Origin: Thalassocella blandensis
GTDB lineage: Bacteria > Pseudomonadota > Gammaproteobacteria > Pseudomonadales > Cellvibrionaceae
Assembly (NCBI GenBank): GCA_902141825.1
Contig: CABFPG010000012.1
Location: 62,001-126,000, forward strand
Direction: 5' to 3'
Length of the DNA: 64,000 bases
The notes beneath the pieces were generated by a model. That model made no database searches. It had not been told where the DNA came from and saw only the letters and a list, made by a program, of their open reading frames with translations. The translations under genes and the position numbers were made by a program. Shown one piece after another: positions 43,830 through 52,786 of the stretch (position 1 is its first letter; every line of letters starts with the position of its first letter).

Positions 43830-44594
43830 GTGACTTTTATCTCGCACCATTTCAAGCACTATCTCAAGCACTATCGTCGCGCAGCGTTTATCCATCTCAG
43901 CGCCCTGCTTTGCCTGATTGCATTCACAGCACACCAGGCCAACGCTGGAGAAAAAGTTTTTACCGCTATTTATGCTTCCGAATATTCAGGCATGGATATC
44001 GAAATTACACGTACTCTGGAATTTCTGGGGAACAACCAGTACAGCTACAACTTTGACGCTGACAGCGCTCTGGCACGCATCAAAGAAAGCAGTCGCTTCA
44101 CCCTGGTTAAAGGCCAGTATCAGCCTGCATCCTACAATTACGAGAAAAAGGTCTTCGGATTCGGCGGAAAAGAATCCATTAAATTTAACTGGGAAAGCAA
44201 GCAAGCCGATTACTATAAAGGTGGCAAGAAACTGCATCGCCACTCGATTGAGCAAGGCGTATTAGACTCCTCCCTGTATCAACTGCAATTGCAACGCGAC
44301 CTGTTTCACCAGCAACAAAGTTTTTCCTATCGCTACATTCAACGAGATAAAATAAAAGAGCGGAGCTTTCGCGTTACAGGCAACACCACATTTACAGTTG
44401 GCGATAAAACTTACCCTGCGTTGAGCTTAAAACGAGACAGTAATGACGCCACGACATCCACCGAAATTATTGTGATTCCAGAACTGTATTACCTGATTGC
44501 ACAAATAGAGCAGGAAAAAGATGGCTCAACTTTCCAAACTCGTTTGAAACAGGTCAACTTAAATGCCGAGAAGCTTGCTAAACTATACCAGTAA
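43830..44594 (+). CDS. DUF3108 periplasmic protein
   Basis: Exported protein of about 254 residues from GTG 43830. That start has GGAGA six bases upstream and gives a signal peptide with a long basic n-region (HHFKHYLKHYRRAAFIHLSA, then a hydrophobic core ending near HQANAG). The frame opens earlier (GTG 43755, ATG 43782 and 43800), so the start is uncertain. The mature part shows the DUF3108 pattern: FTAIYASEYSGMDIEITRTLEF, SRFTLVKGQYQPASYNYEKKVFGFGGKESIKFNW and ELYYLIAQIEQEKDGSTFQTRL. The role of DUF3108 is unknown; members are periplasmic beta-barrel-like proteins. The cyclase-FHA gene follows after 38 bases. Confidence 0.85.
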   Translation: MTFISHHFKHYLKHYRRAAFIHLSALLCLIAFTAHQANAGEKVFTAIYASEYSGMDIEITRTLEFLGNNQYSYNFDADSALARIKESSRFTLVKGQYQPASYNYEKKVFGFGGKESIKFNWESKQADYYKGGKKLHRHSIEQGVLDSSLYQLQLQRDLFHQQQSFSYRYIQRDKIKERSFRVTGNTTFTVGDKTYPALSLKRDSNDATTSTEIIVIPELYYLIAQIEQEKDGSTFQTRLKQVNLNAEKLAKLYQ

Positions 44595-44632
44595 ATGCGA
44601 CGTTTAAGACTAATCTGCTTTTTGGATAATTC

Positions 44633-45517
44633 ATGGCCAAACTTGAAGACAACACCACCATTGTCTTTTCCGATATTGTCGGCAGCTCCAGGCTGTACGC
44701 GTCGCTGGGCAACCGCAGAGCCAAGGAAAAAATTGACCAGGCTATTCAGCACATGCAAGAGATTGTGGAAACGCTTTCCGGCTCGGTCATAAAAACTATC
44801 GGCGATGAAATCATGGCAAGCTTTCCGAACCCGGATAACGCATGCACTGCAGCCATTGCTCTGAACCTGAAATTAAATGCCCTGCACTTTTATTTGCGCA
44901 CCGGGATGTGTTTTGGTCGTGTTATACAAGACCGTAATGACCTGTACGGAGACACGGTGAACAATGCTGCTTATTTAGCTAAAGCAGCACAAGCCAATCA
45001 AATTCTTTTTGACGAACATACCTTCCAGCATCTTCACGTCATGCAGGGCAAAGCCGAGTTCTTTGACCGTATGCTGTTCAAAGATCAGGTTCAGGAATCC
45101 CGGGTGTACCGTTTGAACTGGGAACAGTCCGAAAATGACATGCTCAGTGCGACAATGGTCACGCGTTCAAGCTCGCAAAAACTAAATGTCTCCAACCCAA
45201 GCCGGCTGGTATTGCAATGTGATGGCCAGCGCTATTTCATGGACACCTCAAGTAGCACCGTGATTGGCCGGGACCGAAAAGTTGTGCAACTGTGCGTCCC
45301 TCATATCAATGCCTCCAGAAAGCACTGTACGATTCAGTTCCACAGCGGCAAATTCATCATTCAAGACCATAGCACCAACGGCACTTACCTTTGCCAGCAC
45401 GGCCAGAAAGAGGTGTTTCTTAAACGAGAAAGCACCCCGCTTATATACAACGGCAGTATTTGCCTGGGCCAGCCCCACACCGAAAACGCCCCGCGAATTG
45501 ATTACTTTTTGGAATAA
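44633..45517 (+). CDS. Class III adenylate cyclase fused to an FHA domain
   Basis: The soluble 294-residue protein starts with a compact class III cyclase domain (about residues 5-165). It has metal-binding Asp in IVFSDIVGSS, adenine-specifying Lys in VIKTIGDEIMASF and Asp in DLYGDTVNNAAYL. The position of the usual transition-state Arg (VNxAxR) is Tyr, so catalysis may be weak or changed. The C-terminal FHA domain (about 190-285) has VIGRDRK, the NASRKHCTI block and STNGTYL, so phosphothreonine binding looks intact. The fusion suggests cAMP synthesis controlled by, or located through, a Ser/Thr-phosphorylated partner, but no kinase gene is nearby. Confidence 0.9.
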   Translation: MAKLEDNTTIVFSDIVGSSRLYASLGNRRAKEKIDQAIQHMQEIVETLSGSVIKTIGDEIMASFPNPDNACTAAIALNLKLNALHFYLRTGMCFGRVIQDRNDLYGDTVNNAAYLAKAAQANQILFDEHTFQHLHVMQGKAEFFDRMLFKDQVQESRVYRLNWEQSENDMLSATMVTRSSSQKLNVSNPSRLVLQCDGQRYFMDTSSSTVIGRDRKVVQLCVPHINASRKHCTIQFHSGKFIIQDHSTNGTYLCQHGQKEVFLKRESTPLIYNGSICLGQPHTENAPRIDYFLE

Positions 45518-45831
45518 ATACCCCAGGAAATCGCGTTTCGGTAATTTCGATATCGCATAAAAATTCTAGAATGTTTCGCTATCGTTTCCCTCCTAAGTGC
45601 ATGATTCCAGAATAAAAAAGCGAACAATTTATCAAATCGACAAAGCGTGAAGTTAGTGTTTACTAGCATTATTCTTTAGAGCACTTCTTGTGTCTCACCG
45701 CCTGCCCTGAAGTTGGGCCACTTTTCAGCATGATTAATCCAAAAACCATATCAAATTCATCTAGCTGACCGCCTTTATTTATTTTTATAAATGAACAAAT
45801 ATTATTCATAAGAATACAACGAGAGGCCGCT
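45518..45831. other. Intergenic region, nothing recognised
   Basis: About 310 AT-rich bases. A minus-strand frame across 45669-45866 overlaps the start of the next gene and is not credible. No clear terminator for the cyclase-FHA gene. Confidence 0.4.
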
Positions 45832-46350
45832 ATGAAAGCGCATAAAGCCCACAAGCCCTGCTTCAAACTACTCTGCCTAATGGCTTTGTTGTTGTCGGCT
45901 TGTCGTGCGTTTTGTGACTTTTACCAGTCTCACACAGGTTTTCATGATGAACTGGAGCAATTGGGCGGTGTTGAACACTTCAATGTGCTGGAATCCCAGT
46001 TAATTCCCGTCTATTTAATGATGGACAACAACAAGCTCTTCCTCGCTGCTGCGGCAGAAAAAGACGCCTCAATGACAATGATGAATCGAATCATGAACAA
46101 TCAGTGGTTGGCGCATCGAGGACAATTAAATAAGTCAGATACTCGCGCACTACGCGCCTTTTTACGGCGCAATGTGGCAAACTTTTTTCGAGGAGAATAT
46201 ACCCCGGCCTCTACCACCGATGAGCCGCGTTTCCAGGATATAGACACGTCCGATTACACGGAGTACTCCCAGTTCAAGGATATCGACAACTATCGCCTGG
46301 ATGTATCCGATGACAGCATTAATTTAAGGTTTTATTACGCATTTAATTAG
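45832..46350 (+). CDS. Putative lipoprotein of unknown function
   Basis: The 172-residue protein has a basic start (MKAHKAHKPCFK), a hydrophobic segment and a lipobox-like LLLSAC with Cys at about residue 24, which suggests lipidation after signal peptidase II cleavage. GAGAGG lies before the ATG. The mature part has an Ala- and Met-rich helical middle (LFLAAAAEKDASMTMMNRIMNN) and an acidic Asp/Tyr-rich C-terminus (FQDIDTSDYTEYSQFKDIDNYRLDVSDD). No family recognised. Confidence 0.75.
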   Translation: MKAHKAHKPCFKLLCLMALLLSACRAFCDFYQSHTGFHDELEQLGGVEHFNVLESQLIPVYLMMDNNKLFLAAAAEKDASMTMMNRIMNNQWLAHRGQLNKSDTRALRAFLRRNVANFFRGEYTPASTTDEPRFQDIDTSDYTEYSQFKDIDNYRLDVSDDSINLRFYYAFN

Positions 46351-46422
46351 GATCGCAGGGCTTTACTGTCTTCAGCCAACGCAGACCAGCCAGGCGCTCC
46401 GCCAAATGTCTGTAATCTCTTT

Positions 46423-46450
46423 GTCCCACCTAAGCCGTGGGACTTTTTTT
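46423..46450 (+). terminator. Intrinsic terminator after the lipoprotein gene
   Basis: GTCCCAC (46423-46429) pairs with GTGGGAC (46437-46443) around a seven-base loop, followed by seven T. Confidence 0.92.
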
Positions 46451-46587
46451 TAGCCTGTTTATATTCCCTTCCCTACCAAATACTTTTATTCTCCATTTAC
46501 TTTCCTACTTCGTCACATTTTTATTCTGATGGCAACTTGCGATAGAATGGCCGCCGCAAAGAACTCGCCATTACTGAGGAAAAAATC

Positions 46588-47112
46588 TTGGAACAAGATG
46601 CCGCTATAAATACCACCGAGCTGCCCACCGCTTCCGTTTTAAAGCGGATGCTGGCCTTAGGTTACGATCTATTTATTCTTGTGGCGATCAGCATGGCCTA
46701 TTCCGCTATTGCGACGATCATTATGGCGCTGGCCATGCACATCGATGCAAAGGATTATCTGCCCATGCAAAAAGGTCCATGGTTCCTTATTGGATGGGTG
46801 CTGACTATCGTAATTTTTTACTGGTTTTTCTGGCACCGCGCGGGTCAAACCGTGGGCATGAAAACCTGGCGAATCAAATTAATTTCACAAAAACACGCCG
46901 CCACACATGTTGGGGTCACTCACCTGCAATGTTTCATCCGAATTTTGACCGGACCGTTTTCTCTAGTGTTTTTTGGTATCGGTTATATGTGGCAATGGAT
47001 CGATAAAGAAAAACTGACCTTACACGACCGTTTAAGCAACACTCGCGTCGTTCAACTGCCAACACCAGAGAACAAAAAGAAGAAGAAAAAAGGAAAGCAG
47101 AAGGCGAAATAG
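46588..47112 (+). CDS. RDD-family membrane protein
   Basis: The 174-residue protein has an RDD domain. Characteristic residues are LKRMLALGYDLFILVAI near the N-terminus and the GQTVGMKTWRIKLIS and LHDRLSNTRVV blocks. Three membrane helices are visible (about 26-50, 66-88, 120-140). The start is TTG, eight bases after GAGGAAA. The C-terminus is a Lys-rich tail (ENKKKKKKGKQKAK), and the A-rich DNA continues another 100 bases past the stop. Function unknown; some RDD proteins affect ion exchange. Confidence 0.9.
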   Translation: MEQDAAINTTELPTASVLKRMLALGYDLFILVAISMAYSAIATIIMALAMHIDAKDYLPMQKGPWFLIGWVLTIVIFYWFFWHRAGQTVGMKTWRIKLISQKHAATHVGVTHLQCFIRILTGPFSLVFFGIGYMWQWIDKEKLTLHDRLSNTRVVQLPTPENKKKKKKGKQKAK

Positions 47113-47215
47113 AAAACAAAAAAATAAAACAAAATAGAAAGCGAAAAAGAAAAAGCAAAAGAAAAAGAAAAAGAAAACCAAATAAAAAGAAAAACAAATC
47201 GCACATCAGATGAAT
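47073..47215. repeat. A/G-rich low-complexity tract
   Basis: About 140 bases made of AAAAAG, AAAG and AAAAC units on the plus strand. It covers the Lys-rich end of the RDD gene and the following spacer. Such tracts are prone to slippage, so the exact end of the RDD protein could vary among strains. Confidence 0.7.
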
Positions 47216-47220
47216 GCAAA

Positions 47221-47247
47221 AAAACCCGGAGTGATACTCCGGGTTTT
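47221..47247. terminator. Bidirectional intrinsic terminator
   Basis: AAAACCCGGAGT (47221-47232) and ACTCCGGGTTTT (47236-47247) form a perfect 12-bp stem around GAT, between the convergent RDD and GH16-fusion genes. Confidence 0.93.
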
Positions 47248-47266
47248 CCAATCCTGCCAGAAGGGG

Positions 47267-50200
47267 CTACAGGGATTCTAAGAAACGCAATACCGCCTGC
47301 TTTTGTGCGCCGGATAAGTTGCTGTAATTATTTTTAGCGCTCTCCGCCTCACCTCCATGCCACAAAATAGCCTCTTCAATACTGCGAGCACGACCATCAT
47401 GCAAATAGCTATGCGCAGGTGAACACACTTCATCACCCTGCGCACCAGTGGGATTGGTAACGCCACCCGTGACGCAGGCCGACAAGCCAAGCCCCCACAA
47501 CGGCGTTGTTCGCCACTCGCTACCGGACGCCTGACCTTCTCCTAAATTATCAGCCAGGCCACTGCCCATATCATGCAGAAGCATGTCAGTGTAGGGGTGA
47601 ATGGTTTGATTACGCAATTCAGCAAAAGGGTGATATGCCGAGGTTTGCACGCTGGACTTATGACAAGACTCACAACCAATGCTGCTAAACAACGACTTGC
47701 CCTGCACCACCTGACTGTTGTTGTAATCTCTTTGTCCACGTACCCCAAGCAAGGCAATATATTTCACCAGATCATCAAATCGTGCATTACTTATTTCCGA
47801 GCCACTGCTGCCACACACATTTTGGCTTGAACCACAATCCGGGTTCGGCATCACGGAATTCATAACCCCCATATCCCGATTAAACGCCAAAGCCACTTGA
47901 TGACGAATACTACCGGTTCCGGCTTTCCAACCAAAACGACCAAGACGGGTATCACCAGTTTCTGGATCTAGCACCTTTTGCACTTTCCCGGAAATACCAT
48001 CCCCATTATTATCGTTTGGATCTGCCCAGGACAGAATTGTGGATTCCGGAATAGCTTCCAGTAACCCCATTCCGACTAACTGTGGTGCAATGCGCGCAGA
48101 AAATCGATCTGGTGTTCCCTTGCTAAAATTGTAAGTGAACGAGCGCAACCCATTAACAATGTTATATGCACCAATCGAAACACTGCCTTCACCATCACTT
48201 CCATTATTAATTCCTGCATTACGCGGCTGTAATACCGTGCCCAACGTCGGATGTGCGTTACCATTAATATCCCCAACTTTAAACACCCATTTATCAAGTG
48301 CCTGACCAACGGGATTAGGTGCTGCACGTCCATTACGTGTATGACAATGCGAACATGCGGTGTTGATGTAATGCGTTCCAGCTTTATTCGCCATCTCACC
48401 CCATACAGGGTTACCAGGTTCATCATGCGCACCGGAATCAAACAAAGTGTGATGAACTCGACGGCCTATGACAAATGGTTGTCCATTGTGATAGCCAAGA
48501 TTCGTTGCCATTTGCATAAAATGATCATTGGGCTCATCCGAGTACTGGAAGTGTAATGTGGTGTCTCCACCCAACCGCGCTTGAACAGGAATAGGATAGG
48601 AGTCTTCTCGGTCGCCACCGTCACCAAAGGTTCCGCGAGCCTCCCAAGGCACGATGCCTTGACCTACGACATACAAAAAGGTCGTACCGTAATAATTCGC
48701 TCGGCCATTGGGAACAGAAGGATCGAGGAACTGGCTCAATTCAAATTCCATGCGATCGCCAACGCGCAGCTCGCGACCTTCTTTCGCATTAAAATTAACG
48801 CTGCGTGTGTAGTTTGTATTACTTAAAGGCGTCATCACACCATTGTTAAAATACTCAGCGACGGTGTTCAAACCACGATAAAAGAATCGCAATTCCGCTT
48901 CATTATCACTGAGTTTCCACTGTGTCACGACATTGAAAGTAATATCATTGCCGCCGCGACCTACCCGATCAACAATTTCGATGGCGGCAGTGCGATGTTC
49001 CCAGTAAAACGTCAAATAGTGATCGTACAACTGAAATTGATCTTCCCGGGCATGACGATCACGAGCACGATCCGACATACGAGTGATTAAGGCATTCCCC
49101 GTATCCACAACGATATCCTGCTCCAGTGAAGTGGTGTTATTAAATAGAGGTACTATCTCGCCGAGAGGATCTGAAATCGCGCACCCTTGTGCATCTACTT
49201 CTGTTCCTAAGGGCGTATTCGGACAAAGATCATTTGCATCTGGAACGCCATCTGCATCCTGATCCGCGTTGCCACCTGCGCTAAAAAGCTGCGAAGTAGG
49301 AACGACTTCTCTCGCCTGTGAAGCGCTCGACCACTCGAAAAGAATATTGGCTCCGCCATTATTTTCAAATAACTCAACACGAATATCATAACGCTGTCCC
49401 GCATTTAAACTTATGTTGCCGGTGTACTCGATATCCCAATCATCGACCCAGCGATCAATGATTAACTGTCCGTTAATCCACACGCGACGACCATTATCAC
49501 TGGTGATATGAAAGGTATAATTTTCTGAGTATCGCGGCTGAATTTGACCGGTCCAACGCACGCTGAACTGATCTGAATTGACACCGGTAGCCGGCGACCC
49601 GCTATTCCAGTTCATATTCAAACCAGTATCTACACGGGAGGTGACAAAGGTTTCAAAATTCATTCCATTGTAATAACTGCCCGTCAATCCATCACCATTC
49701 GCATTTAGCAATGCGCCGTAGTAACAGGCTTTGGCGACACCGGCAACAGGATCACCAAAGGTCGTATTATTGCAGGCAATGCTTGTAGTTGCGGTAATAA
49801 AATTAAAACTGCCATTCGCACCGTAGGCCACTTCGCGTGTACCGGTAAAATTGCAGGTAGCATTTTCATTTGCACAGAACGTGTAACCTTGTGGCCCGCC
49901 AGAACTTGACGAGCTGCTCGAGGAGCTACTCGAAGAACTACTCGAAGAACTGCTTGACGAACTGCTTGACGAACTGCTTGAAGAACTGGTACCAGCAGAG
50001 TGGATATAGTTATCAAACGCAGTATCCATAGCAAACGATCCATTCCAATAAGTAAAGCTGTACTGCACCAAGTCACCTTCAGCTAAGCCCGACAGCGTCA
50101 GCGTATTGCGTAAGCTACTCACAGTCATGCGCACATTCTGTTGTGCACCGCCATTCACAATGTAATGTACGTCAGCCCAGTCGGCAGGATCTACATAAAA

Positions 50201-52786
50201 TTCCACCGCATCCGAAGCTATCGCTGATGCACCAAAAGCAACACCGCCAGAACTTGACGAAGAACTGCTAGACGAAGAACTGCTTGATGAAGAGCTACTG
50301 GAAGAAGAGCCTGAGCCTGTTGTACCGAACAGCTCAAATTCCGCCAATTGCAAAATGGTGCCGCTGTTATTATTTAAATTAAAACGGTAATAGCTGTATG
50401 CGGTACTGTTGGTAAAACTGAATTCCCGTGTTTGAAAACGATTGGGGAAATCCTGCCCGGAACGCGTATCCAGTGTTGTCCAACTGCTTCCATTATTGGA
50501 GCCTTGCAAGGTCCAGCTTAAAGGATCTCGCGCCGGCGAATCGTTCGCCGAAGTTAAACTGTAACGCGTCACAACATAAGCACCTGGTGCCTGGTACTGA
50601 ACCCAGCCAGAAGCGTGAAATGTCAGATATTTAGTTTGCGAATTGTTGTCGATTAAATTGGTGTTTCCTTCATTGGCAGGCCAGTCTGTATATTGTGAAC
50701 TGACAACCCCACCAAGGTTAGTAATATCTCCACCGGATGAACTGCTGGACGAACTACTGGAAGAACTGGAGGACGATGAGCTGGAGGAGGTTCCTGCCAC
50801 GCCATATAATTCCATCTCAGCCAGCTGCAATATCGTTCCGCTGTTGTTCGTAAAATTAAATCGATAGTGCGTATACGCCATTGTGTTGCTAAAACTAAAT
50901 GAGCGTGTCTGTAATCGATTTGGAAAATCCTGTCCGGAACGAGTATCGATGGTGATCCAGTTAGTGCCGTTGTTTGAGCCTTGCAAGGTCCAGCTTAAAG
51001 GGTCTCGCTGAGCGGCGTCGTTTGCCGAAGTCAAGGTATAACGCGTGACGACATAAGGCGTCGGCGCCTGGTATTGCACCCATGCTGAAGAATGGAAAGT
51101 TAAATACTTGGTGTTGACATTGTTGTCCGTCAGGTTCGCCATGCCTTCGCCCGCAGGAGAGTCGTTATATTGCGCGCTAACCGGGCCGGCCAAGTCCGTA
51201 ATGTCCACACCACCACTGCTGGATGAGGTCGAAGAACTACTGGAAGAGCTGGAAGAAGAACTACTTGATGACGTGGAACCGCCACCACCTTCATAGTAAA
51301 TATCATCGATCGCATACTGAAAAGTTCTGCCCGGCATGGCGTTGGGATCACTGGAAATGGCAAACATATAATTCAGAGATTGCATGGCAATGAGCGGACC
51401 ACGCAGATCAGAGACAGGGATGGTGACAGTGCCCCAATTACCATTACGAACCAAACCATATCGTGTTTCCCCGGCAGGAAAGTTCAACCAGTTTTCATTG
51501 GTGTAAGTATCTGTAACGCCTATGCGAAATGAAATATCGCCGGGAATTTGAATCCGAAACTTTAAACTGCCATTGGAAAAGTTACTCATGTCACGGGGCA
51601 AACGCGTCTGCACTCCGGCACCAAACCAATTCCCAGGGTTATTAAAGCTGTAAGAAATAACATTGCCCCCTTCCGCAGGAGCGATTGTGCCCGCACTGCT
51701 GTTTGGGTCCCACAACCAGATATCAGAAGTCACACCCGCTTCGAGTTTATTGGTGGTGGGCGTGTTATCAGTAAATACACCAAACGTACCTGTTTCAGGA
51801 GGGAGAAGATTTCCACGAAATATTTCTCCCTGCCCATCCATTTGATAAATGCGAACATAATCCACATACATCGCACCGGGAAGTGGGGCCGTTACCTGCC
51901 CGGCATTAGCCGCATCGGTAAAATTGCCACCCACAGCTAAATTGAGCAGCATATAAAAAGGCGAACGAAAAGCATTAGAGACATCCGTAATGGTAAACGG
52001 ATATTCATATAGGTCGTGCTCTACCCCGTTGTCGACAATCGTAAAACGAATGGTAGTATCGGTCCAATAGGTGCGGTAAATAACAAACCGATTATCCAGA
52101 GCCTGTGAGGATACGTAAGGTTTATTGTAATCTACATCCCAAGCTGTACTGGCTGCACATGTAGGATTCTCTGGTGTACAGGCTTCCTCAGCATAAAAAA
52201 TCAGGTTGGACCCAACGTAGTGATTAATTCCCGCACCACTATGACCTTGACGCGCTTTCTCATCCGCACGATGTCCCATTTCCATCATGTCTATTTCACC
52301 CTGATTTGGCCAGGGTTGCGTCCCCGCCCCCAGCATCCACCAGGCAGGCCATAGACCATTATTTAAATTGGGAATTCGAATTCGAGTTTCCAACATGCCA
52401 TATTTTACCGCGACCTTGTTTTGCGAGGTAATTCTTCCGGAGGTGAACGCACTGTTGTTCATTGCCTCTCGGCGTGCCTCAAGCACCAGGGCATTATTCC
52501 CAGGTTCGCCAGGCACAGCCCGAATAGAAACATTATTTTCGGAGTACCACTCCAGTTCCTGATTACCCCAACCACAAAGATTGGCTCCATATTGGCAACC
52601 ATCCCCTGTTTCAATCGTCCAGTTTCCGGTATCAAGTGAATTGAAATTATCTTCAAATATTAAGGTGCCGACCTGGGCCAGGCTGTTCATCGAAAAGAAA
52701 ACAAAAGTGAGGGTTAAGGTAAGTAAGTGACAGGCTTTACTGCAATTACGACACAGCAGTTGCGTCATTATTCTTATTAGATTCAT
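47267..52786 (-). CDS. Secreted GH16 beta-glucanase fused to CBMs, PA14 and a di-haem oxidoreductase domain
   Basis: About 1839 residues. Signal peptide to about residue 37. GH16 domain (about 40-315) with catalytic ExDxxE motif GEIDMMEMG (about 164-172). A beta-sandwich carbohydrate-binding-like domain (about 330-500) and a polyserine linker follow. Two similar F5/8-type (CBM32-like) domains (about 530-660 and 690-820), a CBM56-like module (about 848-930, DWADVHYIVNGGAQQNVRM) and further polyserine linkers come next. A PA14 domain (about 1035-1160) and a thrombospondin-3-type stretch (DQDADGVPDANDLCP) precede the C-terminal DUF1111/di-haem oxidoreductase domain (about 1400-1839), with haem motifs CSHCH and CESCH and LHDGRARSIEEAILWHGGEAE. 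ATG 52786 has GGAG upstream. Laminarin-type beta-1,3-glucan is the likely substrate; the electron partner is unknown. Confidence 0.9.
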   Translation of the reverse strand: MNLIRIMTQLLCRNCSKACHLLTLTLTFVFFSMNSLAQVGTLIFEDNFNSLDTGNWTIETGDGCQYGANLCGWGNQELEWYSENNVSIRAVPGEPGNNALVLEARREAMNNSAFTSGRITSQNKVAVKYGMLETRIRIPNLNNGLWPAWWMLGAGTQPWPNQGEIDMMEMGHRADEKARQGHSGAGINHYVGSNLIFYAEEACTPENPTCAASTAWDVDYNKPYVSSQALDNRFVIYRTYWTDTTIRFTIVDNGVEHDLYEYPFTITDVSNAFRSPFYMLLNLAVGGNFTDAANAGQVTAPLPGAMYVDYVRIYQMDGQGEIFRGNLLPPETGTFGVFTDNTPTTNKLEAGVTSDIWLWDPNSSAGTIAPAEGGNVISYSFNNPGNWFGAGVQTRLPRDMSNFSNGSLKFRIQIPGDISFRIGVTDTYTNENWLNFPAGETRYGLVRNGNWGTVTIPVSDLRGPLIAMQSLNYMFAISSDPNAMPGRTFQYAIDDIYYEGGGGSTSSSSSSSSSSSSSSTSSSSGGVDITDLAGPVSAQYNDSPAGEGMANLTDNNVNTKYLTFHSSAWVQYQAPTPYVVTRYTLTSANDAAQRDPLSWTLQGSNNGTNWITIDTRSGQDFPNRLQTRSFSFSNTMAYTHYRFNFTNNSGTILQLAEMELYGVAGTSSSSSSSSSSSSSSSSSSGGDITNLGGVVSSQYTDWPANEGNTNLIDNNSQTKYLTFHASGWVQYQAPGAYVVTRYSLTSANDSPARDPLSWTLQGSNNGSSWTTLDTRSGQDFPNRFQTREFSFTNSTAYSYYRFNLNNNSGTILQLAEFELFGTTGSGSSSSSSSSSSSSSSSSSSSSGGVAFGASAIASDAVEFYVDPADWADVHYIVNGGAQQNVRMTVSSLRNTLTLSGLAEGDLVQYSFTYWNGSFAMDTAFDNYIHSAGTSSSSSSSSSSSSSSSSSSSSSSSSSSSSSGGPQGYTFCANENATCNFTGTREVAYGANGSFNFITATTSIACNNTTFGDPVAGVAKACYYGALLNANGDGLTGSYYNGMNFETFVTSRVDTGLNMNWNSGSPATGVNSDQFSVRWTGQIQPRYSENYTFHITSDNGRRVWINGQLIIDRWVDDWDIEYTGNISLNAGQRYDIRVELFENNGGANILFEWSSASQAREVVPTSQLFSAGGNADQDADGVPDANDLCPNTPLGTEVDAQGCAISDPLGEIVPLFNNTTSLEQDIVVDTGNALITRMSDRARDRHAREDQFQLYDHYLTFYWEHRTAAIEIVDRVGRGGNDITFNVVTQWKLSDNEAELRFFYRGLNTVAEYFNNGVMTPLSNTNYTRSVNFNAKEGRELRVGDRMEFELSQFLDPSVPNGRANYYGTTFLYVVGQGIVPWEARGTFGDGGDREDSYPIPVQARLGGDTTLHFQYSDEPNDHFMQMATNLGYHNGQPFVIGRRVHHTLFDSGAHDEPGNPVWGEMANKAGTHYINTACSHCHTRNGRAAPNPVGQALDKWVFKVGDINGNAHPTLGTVLQPRNAGINNGSDGEGSVSIGAYNIVNGLRSFTYNFSKGTPDRFSARIAPQLVGMGLLEAIPESTILSWADPNDNNGDGISGKVQKVLDPETGDTRLGRFGWKAGTGSIRHQVALAFNRDMGVMNSVMPNPDCGSSQNVCGSSGSEISNARFDDLVKYIALLGVRGQRDYNNSQVVQGKSLFSSIGCESCHKSSVQTSAYHPFAELRNQTIHPYTDMLLHDMGSGLADNLGEGQASGSEWRTTPLWGLGLSACVTGGVTNPTGAQGDEVCSPAHSYLHDGRARSIEEAILWHGGEAESAKNNYSNLSGAQKQAVLRFLESL

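Noticed and set aside
47267-52786. Possibility that the giant gene is two genes joined
   Set aside because: The frame is continuous from GH16 through PA14 to the di-haem domain without internal stop, and linkers join the modules in the manner usual for this group. An assembly error cannot be excluded from sequence alone.
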